The translations under genes were made by a program, and so were the position numbers. DNA of 64,000 nt, from contig NZ_JOHS01000040.1 in assembly GCF_000725625.1 (NCBI RefSeq), forward strand, positions 1 to 64,000, in the 5' to 3' direction. The first letter of the stretch is position 1; the number at the start of each line of letters is the position of its first letter. Positions 51,196 through 59,761 of the stretch are shown here, piece by piece. Below the pieces are notes generated by a model, which was given only the letters and a program-made list of their open reading frames with translations, was not told the DNA's origin and did not search any database. Origin of the DNA: Streptomyces sp. NRRL F-6676 (lineage in GTDB: Bacteria; Actinomycetota; Actinomycetes; Streptomycetales; Streptomycetaceae).

Positions 51196-51965
51196 GCCAC
51201 GCTCCGGTGTCCGAGATGTTCCGACAGTTCGGCGGCGCCCTTCGCGGCGAGCTGTTCCAGCTCGGCGCGGCGCTCGTCGCTCCATCGGATCATGGGGACG
51301 GAGATGGACAGCGCGGCGACCACCCTGCCGGTGCGGTCGCGCACGGGGGCGGCGACGCAGGAGACGTCCTCGTTGGACTCCCGGGTCTCCACGGCGATGC
51401 CCCGGCCGCGGATCTCGCTCAGCGCCTCGCGCAGCGCGGCCGGGTCGGTGATGCTGTTCGACGTCATCGCGATCAGCTCGGCGTCGGCCGGGATGCGGGC
51501 GTCGAGCTCCTGCTCCGGCAGCGAGGCCAGCAGCATCTTGCCGACGGAGGTGCAGTGGGCGGGCAGCCGGCGGCCGGCGGCGGACACCATGCGCACGGCG
51601 TGCGTGGAGTCGACCTTGGCGATGTAGATGACGTCCGTGCCCTCCAGGATGGCCACGTGCACCGTCTCGTCGCAGGTCTCGGCGACCGCGCGGGCCACCT
51701 GCTGGCCCTCGGCGGCGAGATCGAGGTTCTCGGCGTACCGGCTGCCGAGCTGGTACGGGCGGACGCCGAGGCGGTAGCGTCCCGGTTGCCCCGGAACCGG
51801 GACGATGTACTGGCGCGCGGCCAGGGTCGTGACCAGTTCGTGCACGGTGGTGCGGGGGAGCTGGAGCTTGCGCACGATGTCGGGGGCGGAGAGCGAGCCG
51901 TCACCGTCCAGGAAGAGCTCCAGTATGTCGAGAGCCCGGGTGACGGCGGGTACGAGGCGTCCCAC
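51192..51965 (-). CDS. IclR-family transcriptional regulator
   Basis: 257 residues from GTG 51965 (VGRLVPAVTRALDILELFL), with GAGAGGGGG eight bases upstream; an upstream ATG would add a basic tail. Winged helix-turn-helix at about 20-60 (LSAPDIVRKLQLPRTTVHELVTTL). Effector domain has VHVAILEGTDVIYIAKVDS and PAHCTSVGKMLLASLPEQEL, the usual IclR ligand loop, and a second ligand segment DVSCVAAPVRDRTGRVVAAL. It controls at least the coupled lactonase gene and probably itself through the site at 52016-52032. Confidence 0.93.
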   Translation of the reverse strand: MGRLVPAVTRALDILELFLDGDGSLSAPDIVRKLQLPRTTVHELVTTLAARQYIVPVPGQPGRYRLGVRPYQLGSRYAENLDLAAEGQQVARAVAETCDETVHVAILEGTDVIYIAKVDSTHAVRMVSAAGRRLPAHCTSVGKMLLASLPEQELDARIPADAELIAMTSNSITDPAALREALSEIRGRGIAVETRESNEDVSCVAAPVRDRTGRVVAALSISVPMIRWSDERRAELEQLAAKGAAELSEHLGHRSVA

Positions 51966-52015
51966 GGTCCGGCCCCCTCTCTGTAGTCGTGTTCTCCGCA
52001 GTTTCCCTGCGGTCA

Positions 52016-52032
52016 TGTTCGAAATCTCAACA
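52016..52032. promoter_or_regulatory. IclR operator candidate
   Basis: TGTTCGAAATCTCAACA has TGTT/AACA arms. It lies 51 bases ahead of the chosen iclR GTG start. A good -35 box (TTGACT on the minus strand, 52064-52059) stands behind it, so repressor here would overlap the start of transcription. Confidence 0.5.
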
Positions 52033-52134
52033 GGCGATCGGGATGACGAACATAGGCTAGTCAACGGCCGAGGACAGCGGCAATGGGTTGCGTCCCCTAC
52101 GGGCCCTACGGGCCCCTACGGAGAGGATGGACGC

Positions 52135-52725
52135 ATGCCGCCCACGAAGCGTTCTGCCCCGGCCCCCTTCACCCCCCTCGACTTCCAGCTCGTCCTGCTG
52201 CGCCGCATGGCCGACCACAACCCGGACCTCGTCGAACGCGCCCGGCACGAGCTGGGGGTGTCGGTGGCGGAGATGCGGGAGGCGAACAGGCGGTGGCAGG
52301 CGAGGGTGCGGGCGCCGCGCTCGCGCGGGGCGGCGGCGCGTTACCGGTCCGTGCTGGGGGCGCCCGGGTCGGTGACCGCGCGCCGGGTCGGCGACCTGGA
52401 CTGCGAGGCGCTGAGCTGGCCGGTGCCGCTCTGGCCCGACCTGCGCTTCGAGGCGCTGGTCGGGCCGGACGGGGCGGTCTGGAACGAGTGGCTGGTACGG
52501 GCTCCGGGGGCGTCGGCACCGGCGTTGCGGACGGTGGCGGACCTGACCCCGTGGTCCTGCACGGTCGACGAGGTCGCCCGGGCCTTCGCCCCGGCCCGCC
52601 CGCTGGAGGGAACGGCGCCGACCCGCTGGGGCCTGGCGTTCACGGCCCCGGACGGGGACGGGGTGCGGAGGGAGTGCGCGGCGGAGTTCACGTGGGGGCT
52701 GTTGCAGCGGGTGGGGGTGCGGTGA
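52135..52725 (+). CDS. Hypothetical protein
   Basis: 196 residues from ATG 52135, with GAGAGGA upstream. No signal peptide and no membrane segment. The N-terminal part is helical and basic (FQLVLLRRMADHNPDLVERARHELGVS...). The C-terminal part is mixed, with Trp-rich motifs (LSWPVPLWPDLRFEALVGPDGAVWNEW, in two parts) typical of beta structure. I do not recognise the family. The gene is alone upstream of the Rrf2 gene, same strand. A CTACGGGCCC tandem precedes it at 52097-52120. Confidence 0.8.
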   Translation: MPPTKRSAPAPFTPLDFQLVLLRRMADHNPDLVERARHELGVSVAEMREANRRWQARVRAPRSRGAAARYRSVLGAPGSVTARRVGDLDCEALSWPVPLWPDLRFEALVGPDGAVWNEWLVRAPGASAPALRTVADLTPWSCTVDEVARAFAPARPLEGTAPTRWGLAFTAPDGDGVRRECAAEFTWGLLQRVGVR

Positions 52726-52820
52726 GCGGGACGACCGCCGGGCGGCCCGCTCGGCCGTGCCACCCGGAGCTACGACAGCCGGTGGTCACCGCGCGCCGGG
52801 TTCGGCACCACAATGGACGC

Positions 52821-53279
52821 ATGAGGATCTCGGCGCGGGCGGACTACGCGGTACGGGCTGTGGTGGAGCTGGCGGTGCGGCAGGGCGACGGGCCGGTGAA
52901 GGCCGAGGCCGTCGCCGAGGTGCAGGACATCTCGCACAAGTTCCTGGAGGGCATCCTCGGCGATCTGCGCCGGGGCGGCCTCGTCGCCAGCCAGCGCGGC
53001 GGCAACGGCGGCTACCGGCTGGCGCGGGCGGCGGACGCGATCACCGTCGCCGACATCATCCGCGCCGTCGACGGCCCCATCGTCTCCGTACGCGGGGAAC
53101 GGCCGACCCAGCTGAAGTACACCGGCCCCGCCGAGCCGCTGCTCCCGCTCTGGATCGCCCTGCGCGCCAACGTCCGCCAGGTGCTGGAGGGCGTGACGGT
53201 CGCCGACCTGGCCACCGGCGCCCTGCCCGGCCCCGTACGGCAACTGGCGGAGGACCCGGCGGCCTGGCGGAACCCGTGA
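52821..53279 (+). CDS. Rrf2-family transcriptional regulator
   Basis: 152 residues from ATG 52821. Winged helix with start MRISARADYAVRAVVELA and the Rrf2 recognition helix ISHKFLEGILGDLRRGGLVASQRG followed by GGYRLAR near 67. Rrf2 members IscR, NsrR and RsrR bind Fe-S clusters through three Cys; no Cys is present in the whole protein, so it is not a cluster sensor of that kind. No good ribosome-binding site is seen and CACAAT stands 8-13 bases before the ATG, suggesting a leaderless mRNA. Confidence 0.9.
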   Translation: MRISARADYAVRAVVELAVRQGDGPVKAEAVAEVQDISHKFLEGILGDLRRGGLVASQRGGNGGYRLARAADAITVADIIRAVDGPIVSVRGERPTQLKYTGPAEPLLPLWIALRANVRQVLEGVTVADLATGALPGPVRQLAEDPAAWRNP

Positions 53280-53310
53280 GCCGGGCCCCGCGGTCCCGCG
53301 GCCGCACCGG

Positions 53311-54906
53311 TTACGCGGACGGGCGGCACAGCAGCGGCCTCGCCAGTTCCGCGCAGGGGCGGTCGCCGTGGGAGCGGATGACGTCCTGGCCGACCTGCTG
53401 GGCGAGGTAGCGCAGGAAGCCGGCGGCGAGGGAGTCGGCGGGCGGTTCGCCGTAGGTGTACGCGTACTCCGTCTGCCAGTACGGGTACGCGCCCTTCTCG
53501 ACGCCGTCCAGGGTCGCCGGGTAGCCGTCGATCCGTACCGGGACGACGCCCTTGTGCCCGGCGACGTTGCCGGCCTCGCTGTGGCCGAGGGCGCCGGGGG
53601 TGCGGGCCACCGTGTCGAGCAGGACGTCCGTCCTGCCGACCTCGCAGCGGCCCGGCCTGTCGCGCTCCAGGGCCGTGCAGTCGCTCGTGGTCGTCGCCGG
53701 GAGCTTCTTCCCACCGAGCACCTTGCGCTCCAGCGTGGTGCGCGTGCCGGAGTCGGGGTAGCGGCTGACCAGGTGGATCGGGACGTTCTTGCCGTGCACC
53801 TCGTTCCAGTTGGTGATCTTCCCGGCGTAGATGTCCCGGATCTGCTTCAGGGTGAGGTCCTGGACGCCGGCGTCCTCGCTGACGACCAGGGTGAAGAGTG
53901 AGAGGGCGACGGGGCGGGGCAGCAGGCGGGGGTAGCCGGCGGGCTTGGCGCCGTCGCTGAACGTCAGCCGGTCGCCGAGCCCCGTGCCGTCACCGTCCGC
54001 GGGCTTCGCCCGGTCACCGGCGTCCGCGAGGGCGCGCAGGCCGGGGCCGCTGCCGCCGAAGTCGCTGTCGGAGGTGGAGATGTGCGCGCCGGGGCACGTC
54101 TTCGTGTACTGCTTCGCCGCCTCCTTCAGCACCGGCGCGAACGCGGTGGAGCCGGAGAGGGTGAGCCGGCCGCGCGCGCAGTCCAGCGGCGCCGCCCGGA
54201 CGTCGTCGTCGCGGGAGAAGGTGAGCAGCGACTGCACCGCGCCGACCAGGGCCAGCACGACCAGCAGGGCGATGACGGGGCGGGAGGCGAAGGGGTGGTA
54301 CTCGGTCTTCTTGATGGTCCCGCCGCGCACCCCGCCGACGACGCTCGCGACGACCTCCGGCTCGGGGAACGCCTCGCCCGGGACGCCCCGTTCGCGTTCC
54401 AGGACCGCCAGCACCTTGTAGTGGTCGCGGCGGTTGAGCTTCACCTTCGGCAGCTCGATCAGGCCGTCGGTGACGCCGAAGCCGGGGACGGTGCCCGGGA
54501 CGAAGCCGTGGTTGCCGGTGCCCGGGGTGAAGAAGCCGCGCAGTTCGTCGCGGCTGAGTTCGGTCACCACCATGCCGGCGACGCGGCGGCCCCGGCAGCG
54601 GATGCGGATGCCCATGGGGCCCTCGGCGGGGGCGAGGTAGTCGTCCTCGACGATCGGGGCCCAGCCGCTGTTCTCGATGCGCAGCAGCACGAACGACGGG
54701 TCGCGGAGGGGCGCGCCGTCGGCGCCGCGCAGTTGCTGGAGGACTCCGGCGTACGGGGTGGCCGCCGCGTCGCCGGCGGTCGTGTCCATCTGGACGCGGT
54801 AGCCGAGGCGTTTGCGGCCGGCGAGGACGAACTCCCACAGGGCCGCGACGACGGGAACGGCGAGGCCCAGTACGGCGAAGACGGACTCCCAGGGAAAGCC
54901 GTTCAC
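53311..54906 (-). CDS. Membrane-tethered PstS-like binding protein
   Basis: 531 residues from GTG 54906 (VNGFPWESVFAVLGL), with CGGAG upstream. An N-terminal membrane helix (residues about 8-27) and a cytoplasmic ~190-residue beta-rich domain come first (FVLLRIENSGWAPIVEDDYLAP, GIRIRCRGRRV). A second helix follows near 205-225 (VIALLVVLALVGAVQSLLTF). The extracellular half is a phosphate-binding-like PBP: LTLSGSTAFAPVLKEAAKQY near 245, DIYAGKITNWNEVHG near 350 and SRYPDSGTRTTLERKVLGG near 372. No Pst permease lies nearby, so it may sense rather than transport. I have not seen this architecture described. Confidence 0.85.
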   Translation of the reverse strand: MNGFPWESVFAVLGLAVPVVAALWEFVLAGRKRLGYRVQMDTTAGDAAATPYAGVLQQLRGADGAPLRDPSFVLLRIENSGWAPIVEDDYLAPAEGPMGIRIRCRGRRVAGMVVTELSRDELRGFFTPGTGNHGFVPGTVPGFGVTDGLIELPKVKLNRRDHYKVLAVLERERGVPGEAFPEPEVVASVVGGVRGGTIKKTEYHPFASRPVIALLVVLALVGAVQSLLTFSRDDDVRAAPLDCARGRLTLSGSTAFAPVLKEAAKQYTKTCPGAHISTSDSDFGGSGPGLRALADAGDRAKPADGDGTGLGDRLTFSDGAKPAGYPRLLPRPVALSLFTLVVSEDAGVQDLTLKQIRDIYAGKITNWNEVHGKNVPIHLVSRYPDSGTRTTLERKVLGGKKLPATTTSDCTALERDRPGRCEVGRTDVLLDTVARTPGALGHSEAGNVAGHKGVVPVRIDGYPATLDGVEKGAYPYWQTEYAYTYGEPPADSLAAGFLRYLAQQVGQDVIRSHGDRPCAELARPLLCRPSA

Positions 54907-55147
54907 GGCCGGCTCCGGAATGGCTGGAGGGACGGTGGGGGGCCATCGTGACCGTGGGGGGTCCGGGAGTGCGAGGGTTGTGCGGTAATCACACGATGAG
55001 TTCACCGTGGTGACAGCGACAACACCCGGGCGTTCACCGGGTGTTGGCTGGAAGGGGGCGTTCCTCTTCGCCGAGGGTGCCGTCCGGGTGGGTAGGGGTG
55101 CGGGTCGACCTGCGGTCGGCTCGTACGCGGGGGTGTGACGCGGGCTT

Positions 55148-55300
55148 CTTTTCTTCGCCCCCGCCGCCCCTACCCTTCCCGTCCCCCAGGGGCTCCGCCC
55201 CTTCGACCCCGGGCGCGGGAGAGGCCGAGTGGTGCGGGACATATGGCGGGTGCGGGTGCGTCGTGGTTGCTCGCGCAGTTCCCCGCGCCCCCTAGAAGCA
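55148..55300 (-). repeat. Dispersed Streptomyces intergenic repeat, copy 2 (inverted)
   Basis: Read on the minus strand it gives GGGGCGCGGGGAACTGCGCG, then GTCGAAGGGGCGGAGCCCC and GGGTAGGGGCGGCGGGGGCG followed by AAGAAAAG. These are the same blocks in the same order as at 8111-8252. The middle part (about 55217-55268) differs. Confidence 0.75.
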
Positions 55301-55334
55301 GGGGGCGCCCCCTGCTTCTAGGGGGCGCGGGGAA
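55279..55334. repeat. Perfect 56-bp palindrome (28-bp arms, no loop)
   Basis: The left arm (55279-55306, TTCCCCGCGCCCCCTAG...GGGGGC) is the exact reverse complement of the right arm (55307-55334). There is no mismatch and no spacer. It sits 25 bases downstream of the aminotransferase stop and overlaps the end of dispersed repeat copy 2. It may act as a strong terminator. Confidence 0.9.
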
Positions 55335-55359
55335 CCCGCGTACGTTCCCCGGCCGGAGG

Positions 55360-57090
55360 TCAGCCCGCCTGGTACATCGCCCCGGCCGGAGGCCAGCCCC
55401 CCGCTTCGGGGGGCGGGTCCGGCTGCGTACGGCCGCGGACCTGCGCCGCGGTCAGGCCGCCCGCCGCCGGCATGCCCCGCCGGTTCTCCACCGGCGGCAC
55501 CCCGTTGCCCGGGACGGACTGCAACCCGGGCCCACCCGGCTGCGCCGGCATCCCCGGCAGTCCGGAGCCCGGGCCCCAGCCCACGGTCCCCGCCGGCATG
55601 GACGCCGGCGCGGGCCCCGGCATCGGCGCCGAGACCGGCGGGGGTCCGGAGACCGGCGTGGGCGCCCCGCCGTAGACGGCCCCCGGCACCACCCCCGGCG
55701 CCGACGGCGTTCCCAGCCCCACCGCGGCCACCATCGCCCCGAGCCCCGGCGCGGGCGCCACGGCCGCCGGGGCGGGGGGCGGCGCAGCCGCCGGAGCCGG
55801 CCCGGGCACCGCACCCGCCACCGCGCCCGCACCCGCCACCGCGCCCGCACCCGCCACCGCGCCCGCACCCGCCACCGCGCCCGCACCCATCCCCGCCCCG
55901 TTCGTCTCGCTCACCAGGCGGTCCACCGCCGCCGTCCCCGAGCTGTAGCCGGCACCTGCCGTCGGCGCCTGCGTACCCGTGCCGTACAGCACCTGTTCCA
56001 GCCCCGTCACCAGCCGGCGCACGTCCACCTGGGGGCGTACCACGAGCCGCAGGAAGCGGCTGGAGGAGCCGATCTTGTTGCCGCACTCGCGGACCAGGAT
56101 CCGGTGGCCGGTGAGCAGCCGGTCGCGCACGACCGTGCCCTCCGCCCCGACCGGCAGCCGTACGAAGAGGAAGTTGCCCTGGGACGGGTACACCGTGAGC
56201 CCCGGCAGCTGGGCGAGCTGCCGGGCCATGTCGGCGCGGTCCTGCCGCACCTGCCGCAGGCTCGCCGCGTACTCCGCGCCGTGCCGCTTCAGCATGAACA
56301 CCACATGCTCGGCGAAGGAGTTGAGGTTCCACTTCGGCAGCATCGAGCGGACTCTGCCCGCGAGCGCCGGGTTGGCCACGAGGTATCCGAACCGGATGCC
56401 GTGCAGCCCGAAGTTCTTGCCGAGGCTGCGCAGCACGATCACATTGGGCCGCAGCATCGCGTCCTGGACGGTGCTCGGCTCCTCCTCCGCGTCGGAGAAC
56501 TCCAGGAACGACTCGTCGATGACGATGAGGTCGAGGTCGGCCATGGCGTCCATGAAGTCGACCAGCGCCTGCCGGGGCAGGAACCCGCCGTCGGGGTTGT
56601 TCGGGTTGCAGACGACGGCGACCCGGGACCCGCGCTTGCGCAGGAACTCGGCGTACGCGCCGAGGTCGAGGGCGAAGCCGCCGGACTCCTGGAGCGGGAA
56701 CATGTCGACCCGCTTGCCCGTCTCCATGGGCTGGTCGGTCCACCGTCCGAACGTCGGGACGGGCACGGCGAGGGATTCGGTGACCAGCAGATGGTCGATC
56801 CAGGTGATCAGCTCGGTCGAGCCGTTGCCCATCGCGACGCAGCTCGGGGGGAGTCGGAGCAGTTCGCACAGCTCGGCGGTGATGGTGTCGGCGCTGCTGG
56901 GGTAGTAGGTGATGATCTCGCGCAGCCGGCCGGCCAGTTCGTCGAACATGGCGGGGGTGGGGAAGTAGGGGTTGCACGGGATGCAGAAGTCCACCGGTCC
57001 GGGGCCGTCGCCGCCCTCGCGCGTCAGCGCGGCCATCGAGGGGCTGTGCGCCGCGGTGCCGCGGAACAACGAGGTGACGTTGTCGGCCAT
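55360..57090 (-). CDS. Class I/II aminotransferase (HisC-like) with Pro/Ala/Gly-rich tail
   Basis: 576 residues from ATG 57090. The first ~380 residues are a PLP aminotransferase of the histidinol-phosphate/CobD type. NYPSSADTITAEL-like YYPSSADTI is near 63, AMGNGSTELI near 86, NPNNPDGGFLPRQAL near 147, DESFLEFSDA near 178, SLGKNFGLHGIRFGYLV with the PLP lysine near 208, and FLRLVVRP near 357. From about residue 390 the chain is a low-complexity tail with GAGAVA repeated four times and many Pro/Met/Gly, not found in ordinary HisC. The amino donor is unknown. A secreted role is unlikely (no signal peptide). Confidence 0.88.
   Translation of the reverse strand: MADNVTSLFRGTAAHSPSMAALTREGGDGPGPVDFCIPCNPYFPTPAMFDELAGRLREIITYYPSSADTITAELCELLRLPPSCVAMGNGSTELITWIDHLLVTESLAVPVPTFGRWTDQPMETGKRVDMFPLQESGGFALDLGAYAEFLRKRGSRVAVVCNPNNPDGGFLPRQALVDFMDAMADLDLIVIDESFLEFSDAEEEPSTVQDAMLRPNVIVLRSLGKNFGLHGIRFGYLVANPALAGRVRSMLPKWNLNSFAEHVVFMLKRHGAEYAASLRQVRQDRADMARQLAQLPGLTVYPSQGNFLFVRLPVGAEGTVVRDRLLTGHRILVRECGNKIGSSSRFLRLVVRPQVDVRRLVTGLEQVLYGTGTQAPTAGAGYSSGTAAVDRLVSETNGAGMGAGAVAGAGAVAGAGAVAGAGAVAGAVPGPAPAAAPPPAPAAVAPAPGLGAMVAAVGLGTPSAPGVVPGAVYGGAPTPVSGPPPVSAPMPGPAPASMPAGTVGWGPGSGLPGMPAQPGGPGLQSVPGNGVPPVENRRGMPAAGGLTAAQVRGRTQPDPPPEAGGWPPAGAMYQAG
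55811..55888. repeat. 18-bp tandem repeat in the aminotransferase tail
   Basis: CACCGCGCCCGCACCCGC-type units repeat about four times in tandem, encoding GAGAVA on the minus strand. The period is a multiple of three, so expansions keep the frame. Confidence 0.85.
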
Positions 57091-57143
57091 GAAGCCTTCG
57101 AACCTCCGTATGGGAACGGGCCGCCGGCGGGCCCGTCACGTTT

Positions 57144-57175
57144 GGGCGGCCCGTGCGGGGGAGCACGGGCCGCCC
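57144..57175. terminator. 13-bp hairpin between mutarotase and aminotransferase
   Basis: GGGCGGCCCGTGC (57144-57156) pairs with GCACGGGCCGCCC (57163-57175) around GGGGGA. It lies 69 bases after the mutarotase stop on the minus strand and ahead of the aminotransferase start. Confidence 0.7.
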
Positions 57176-57243
57176 AGTCATACGGATGCGGGGGCGCCCT
57201 TGTTCAAGGCCGGCGCCCCGCTGGGCTCACCGCCCCGCCCGGT

Positions 57244-58458
57244 TCACCGCCCCGCGCCGAACGAGTGGACCGTCGTCGTGCGGTACGTCTGCCCCGGCCG
57301 CAGCACCGTCGAGGGGAAGGACGGCTGGTTGGGGGAGTCGGGGAAGTGCTGGGTCTCCAGGGCCAGCGCGTCGCCCTGCCGGTAGGTGCGCCCGGAGGTG
57401 CCCACCAGCGTGCCGTCGAGGAAGTTGCCGGAGTAGAACTGCACGCCGGGCTGGTCGGTGGCGATCCGCAGGGTGCGCCCGGAGGACGGGTCGCGCAGCG
57501 TCGCCACGTGCTCGGGCTCCTCGGTGAGGCCCTTGTCGAGGACCCAGTTGTGGTCGTAGCCCTTGGCGGTGACCTGCTGGGGGTGACCGGCGCGCAGATC
57601 GCGGCCGATCGCCTTGGCCCGCCGGAAGTCGAACGGCGTGCCGGAGACGCGCGCCAGCTCGCCGGTGGGGATGAGGCCCGCGTCGGTGGGGGTGTACCGG
57701 CTCGCGGCCAGGGTCAGTTCGTGGTCGTAGACGGAGCCGCTGCCCTCGCCGGCCAGGTTGTAGTACGTGTGGTTGGTGAGGTTGACGACGGTGGCCCTGT
57801 CGGTCGTGGCCGTGTAGTCGATGCGCCAGTCGCCGTGCCGGTTCAGGGTGTAGGTGACCTGGACCTTCAGCGTGCCGGGGAAGCCCTCCTCGCCGTCGGC
57901 GCTGGTGTAGTGCAGGCGCAGTCCGACGTCCGCGCCCCGGGTGAACGGCTCGACGTCCCAGACGCGCTTGTCGAAGCCCTTGGCGCCGCCGTGCAGGGTG
58001 TTCTCGCCGTCGTTGACGGAGAGCTGGTACGCGGTGCCGTCGAGGGTGAAGCGCCCCTTGGCGATGCGGTTGCCGTAGCGGCCGATGGTGGCGCCGAAGT
58101 ACGGGCTGCTCGCCACGTAGTCGCCGAGGTTGTCGAAGCCGAGGGAGACGTTGGCGCGGCGGCCGTGGCGGTCGGGGATCTCCAGCGACTGGACGATGCC
58201 GCCGTAGCTGAGGACCTTCATCCTCGTCGCGCCGTTCTCCAGCGACCAGCGGTACACCTTGGTGCCGTCGGCCAGCGTGCCGAAGAGCTCCTTCACGGGC
58301 TTCCTGCCTCTCGGGGACGACGGCGCGGACGACGAGGCCCGGGACGAGACCCGGGACGAGGCCGGATCCGCCGTCGAGGCACGGGCGGTGCCGGCGGTCG
58401 CGGCGGTGAGGCCCGCGGCCGCGGCGGTCGCGAGGACGGTACGTCTGCTCATGTCCAT
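57244..58458 (-). CDS. Aldose 1-epimerase (mutarotase), Tat-exported
   Basis: 404 residues from ATG 58458, with AGGAG six bases upstream; ATG 58452 also fits. The signal (MSRRTVLATAAAAGLTAATAG) has a twin-arginine pair at 4-5 and ends in ARA. A Ser/Arg linker precedes the catalytic domain. GALM marks: LSYGGIVQSLEIPDRHGR near 84, TIGRYGNRIAKGRF near 123-136, NLTNHTYYNLAG near 225 with the catalytic His, and TQHFPDSPNQPSFPS near 375. It interconverts alpha and beta anomers of aldoses outside the cell. It is the last gene of the sugar ABC operon, so it likely prepares the sugar imported by that transporter. Confidence 0.93.
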   Translation of the reverse strand: MDMSRRTVLATAAAAGLTAATAGTARASTADPASSRVSSRASSSAPSSPRGRKPVKELFGTLADGTKVYRWSLENGATRMKVLSYGGIVQSLEIPDRHGRRANVSLGFDNLGDYVASSPYFGATIGRYGNRIAKGRFTLDGTAYQLSVNDGENTLHGGAKGFDKRVWDVEPFTRGADVGLRLHYTSADGEEGFPGTLKVQVTYTLNRHGDWRIDYTATTDRATVVNLTNHTYYNLAGEGSGSVYDHELTLAASRYTPTDAGLIPTGELARVSGTPFDFRRAKAIGRDLRAGHPQQVTAKGYDHNWVLDKGLTEEPEHVATLRDPSSGRTLRIATDQPGVQFYSGNFLDGTLVGTSGRTYRQGDALALETQHFPDSPNQPSFPSTVLRPGQTYRTTTVHSFGAGR

Positions 58459-58481
58459 GTGCGGCTCCTGCCAAAGGAAGC

Positions 58482-58506
58482 GGGCCCCGCCGTGGTGGCG
58501 GGGCCC
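58482..58506. terminator. GC hairpin between permease and mutarotase genes
   Basis: GGGCCCCGCC (58482-58491) and GGCGGGGCCC (58497-58506) flank GTGGT. In the operon gap it may set lower expression of the mutarotase or stabilise the permease mRNA end. Confidence 0.6.
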
Positions 58507-58516
58507 GAGCGGAGAC

Positions 58517-59761
58517 TTAAGAACCGGACTTGCGCTTGTTCCACACGTCGAAGCCGACCGCCGCCAGCAGTACCAGGCCCTTGATGACCTGCTGCCAGTC
58601 GGTGCCGATGCCGACGAGGTTCATACCGTTGTTCAGCACGCCCAGGACCAGGCCACCGATGATCGCGCCGAGGACCGTGCCGACGCCGCCGCTCATCGAC
58701 GCGCCGCCGATGAACGAGGCCGCGATGGCCTCCAGCTCGAAGTTGAGGCCGGCCTTGGGCGAGGCCGCGCTGAAGCGGGCGGCGAAGACCAGCCCCGCCA
58801 GGGCCGCGAGCATGCCCATGTTCAGGAAGACCAGGAAGACGACCTTCTTGTCCTTCACACCCGACAGCTTGGCCGCGGGCAGGTTGCCGCCGATCGCGTA
58901 GATGTGCCGGCCGATGATCGCGTTGCGCATCAGATAGCCGAAGCCGACCACCAGCACACCGAGGATGATCAGCACCACCGGGGCGCCCTTGTAGCTGGCG
59001 AGCAGCAGCGTGACGACGAGGACGGCGGCGACCAGCGCGACCAGCTTCGTCAGGAACATCTTGGTGGGCAGGACGTCGAGCGCGAACTCCTGCTGCCGCT
59101 TGCGGTCGCGGACCTCCTGGTAGACGACGAAGGCGATGATCGCGAGGCCGAGGAGGACCGTCAGGTTGTGGTAGTTGGTGTTCGGCCCGACCTCCGGCAG
59201 GAAGCCGTTGGCGGTCTTCTGGAGCCCCTCGGGGAAGGGGCCGAGGGTCTGCCCCTTGAGGACGATCTCGGTCCCACCGCGGAAGATCAGCATCCCGGCG
59301 AGGGTGACGATGAACGACGGTATGCCGAGATAGGCGATGAAGAATCCCTGGAACGAGCCCGCGGCGGCGCCCAGGAGCAGGCACAGCACCACGGCCAGCG
59401 GCCAGGGCACGTCGTGTCTGACCATGAGCACGGCCGCCGCCGCGCCCACGAACGCCGTCAGTGAGCCGACCGACAGATCGATGTGACCGGCGATGATCAC
59501 CAGCATCATGCCGATCGCGAGGATCAGGATGTAGCTGTTCTGGAGCACCAGGTTGGAGATGTTGCGCGGCAGCAGCAGGTCGCCGCCGGTCCACGCCTCG
59601 AAGAGAATGACGATCAGGCCGAGCGCGATCAGCATGCCGTACTGGCGCATGTTGCGCCGCATGCCGTCCACGAGCAGCTTCAGCAGGCCGTCGCCCGCGC
59701 CCGAGCCGCCCTTGCCCGGCGGCGCGGCCGCCGGGGTCTTCGCGGTGACATCCGTGCTCAT
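58517..59761 (-). CDS. CUT2 sugar ABC transporter permease (XylH/GguB/MmsB-like)
   Basis: 414 residues from ATG 59761, four-base overlap with the ATPase gene. About ten membrane helices. Family marks are [30 protein letters not shown] (in two parts near 70-100), [18 protein letters not shown] near 145 and [25 protein letters not shown] near 340. The C-terminus is NKRKSGS. It forms the channel for monosaccharides. The length above 400 matches the multiple-sugar or xylose type rather than ribose RbsC (about 325). Confidence 0.94.
   Translation of the reverse strand: MSTDVTAKTPAAAPPGKGGSGAGDGLLKLLVDGMRRNMRQYGMLIALGLIVILFEAWTGGDLLLPRNISNLVLQNSYILILAIGMMLVIIAGHIDLSVGSLTAFVGAAAAVLMVRHDVPWPLAVVLCLLLGAAAGSFQGFFIAYLGIPSFIVTLAGMLIFRGGTEIVLKGQTLGPFPEGLQKTANGFLPEVGPNTNYHNLTVLLGLAIIAFVVYQEVRDRKRQQEFALDVLPTKMFLTKLVALVAAVLVVTLLLASYKGAPVVLIILGVLVVGFGYLMRNAIIGRHIYAIGGNLPAAKLSGVKDKKVVFLVFLNMGMLAALAGLVFAARFSAASPKAGLNFELEAIAASFIGGASMSGGVGTVLGAIIGGLVLGVLNNGMNLVGIGTDWQQVIKGLVLLAAVGFDVWNKRKSGS

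Larger units (their letters stand above)
54907..55359. other. Gene-free region with hairpins and dispersed repeats
   Basis: It holds a hairpin (AACACCCGG 55021-55029 with CCGGGTGTT 55037-55045), inverted copy 2 of the dispersed repeat (55148-55300) and the 56-bp palindrome (55279-55334). No gene was found. Confidence 0.7.

Noticed and set aside
55811..55888. CRISPR-like or iteron array
   Set aside because: The 18-bp units are contiguous and encode GAGAVA inside the aminotransferase tail.
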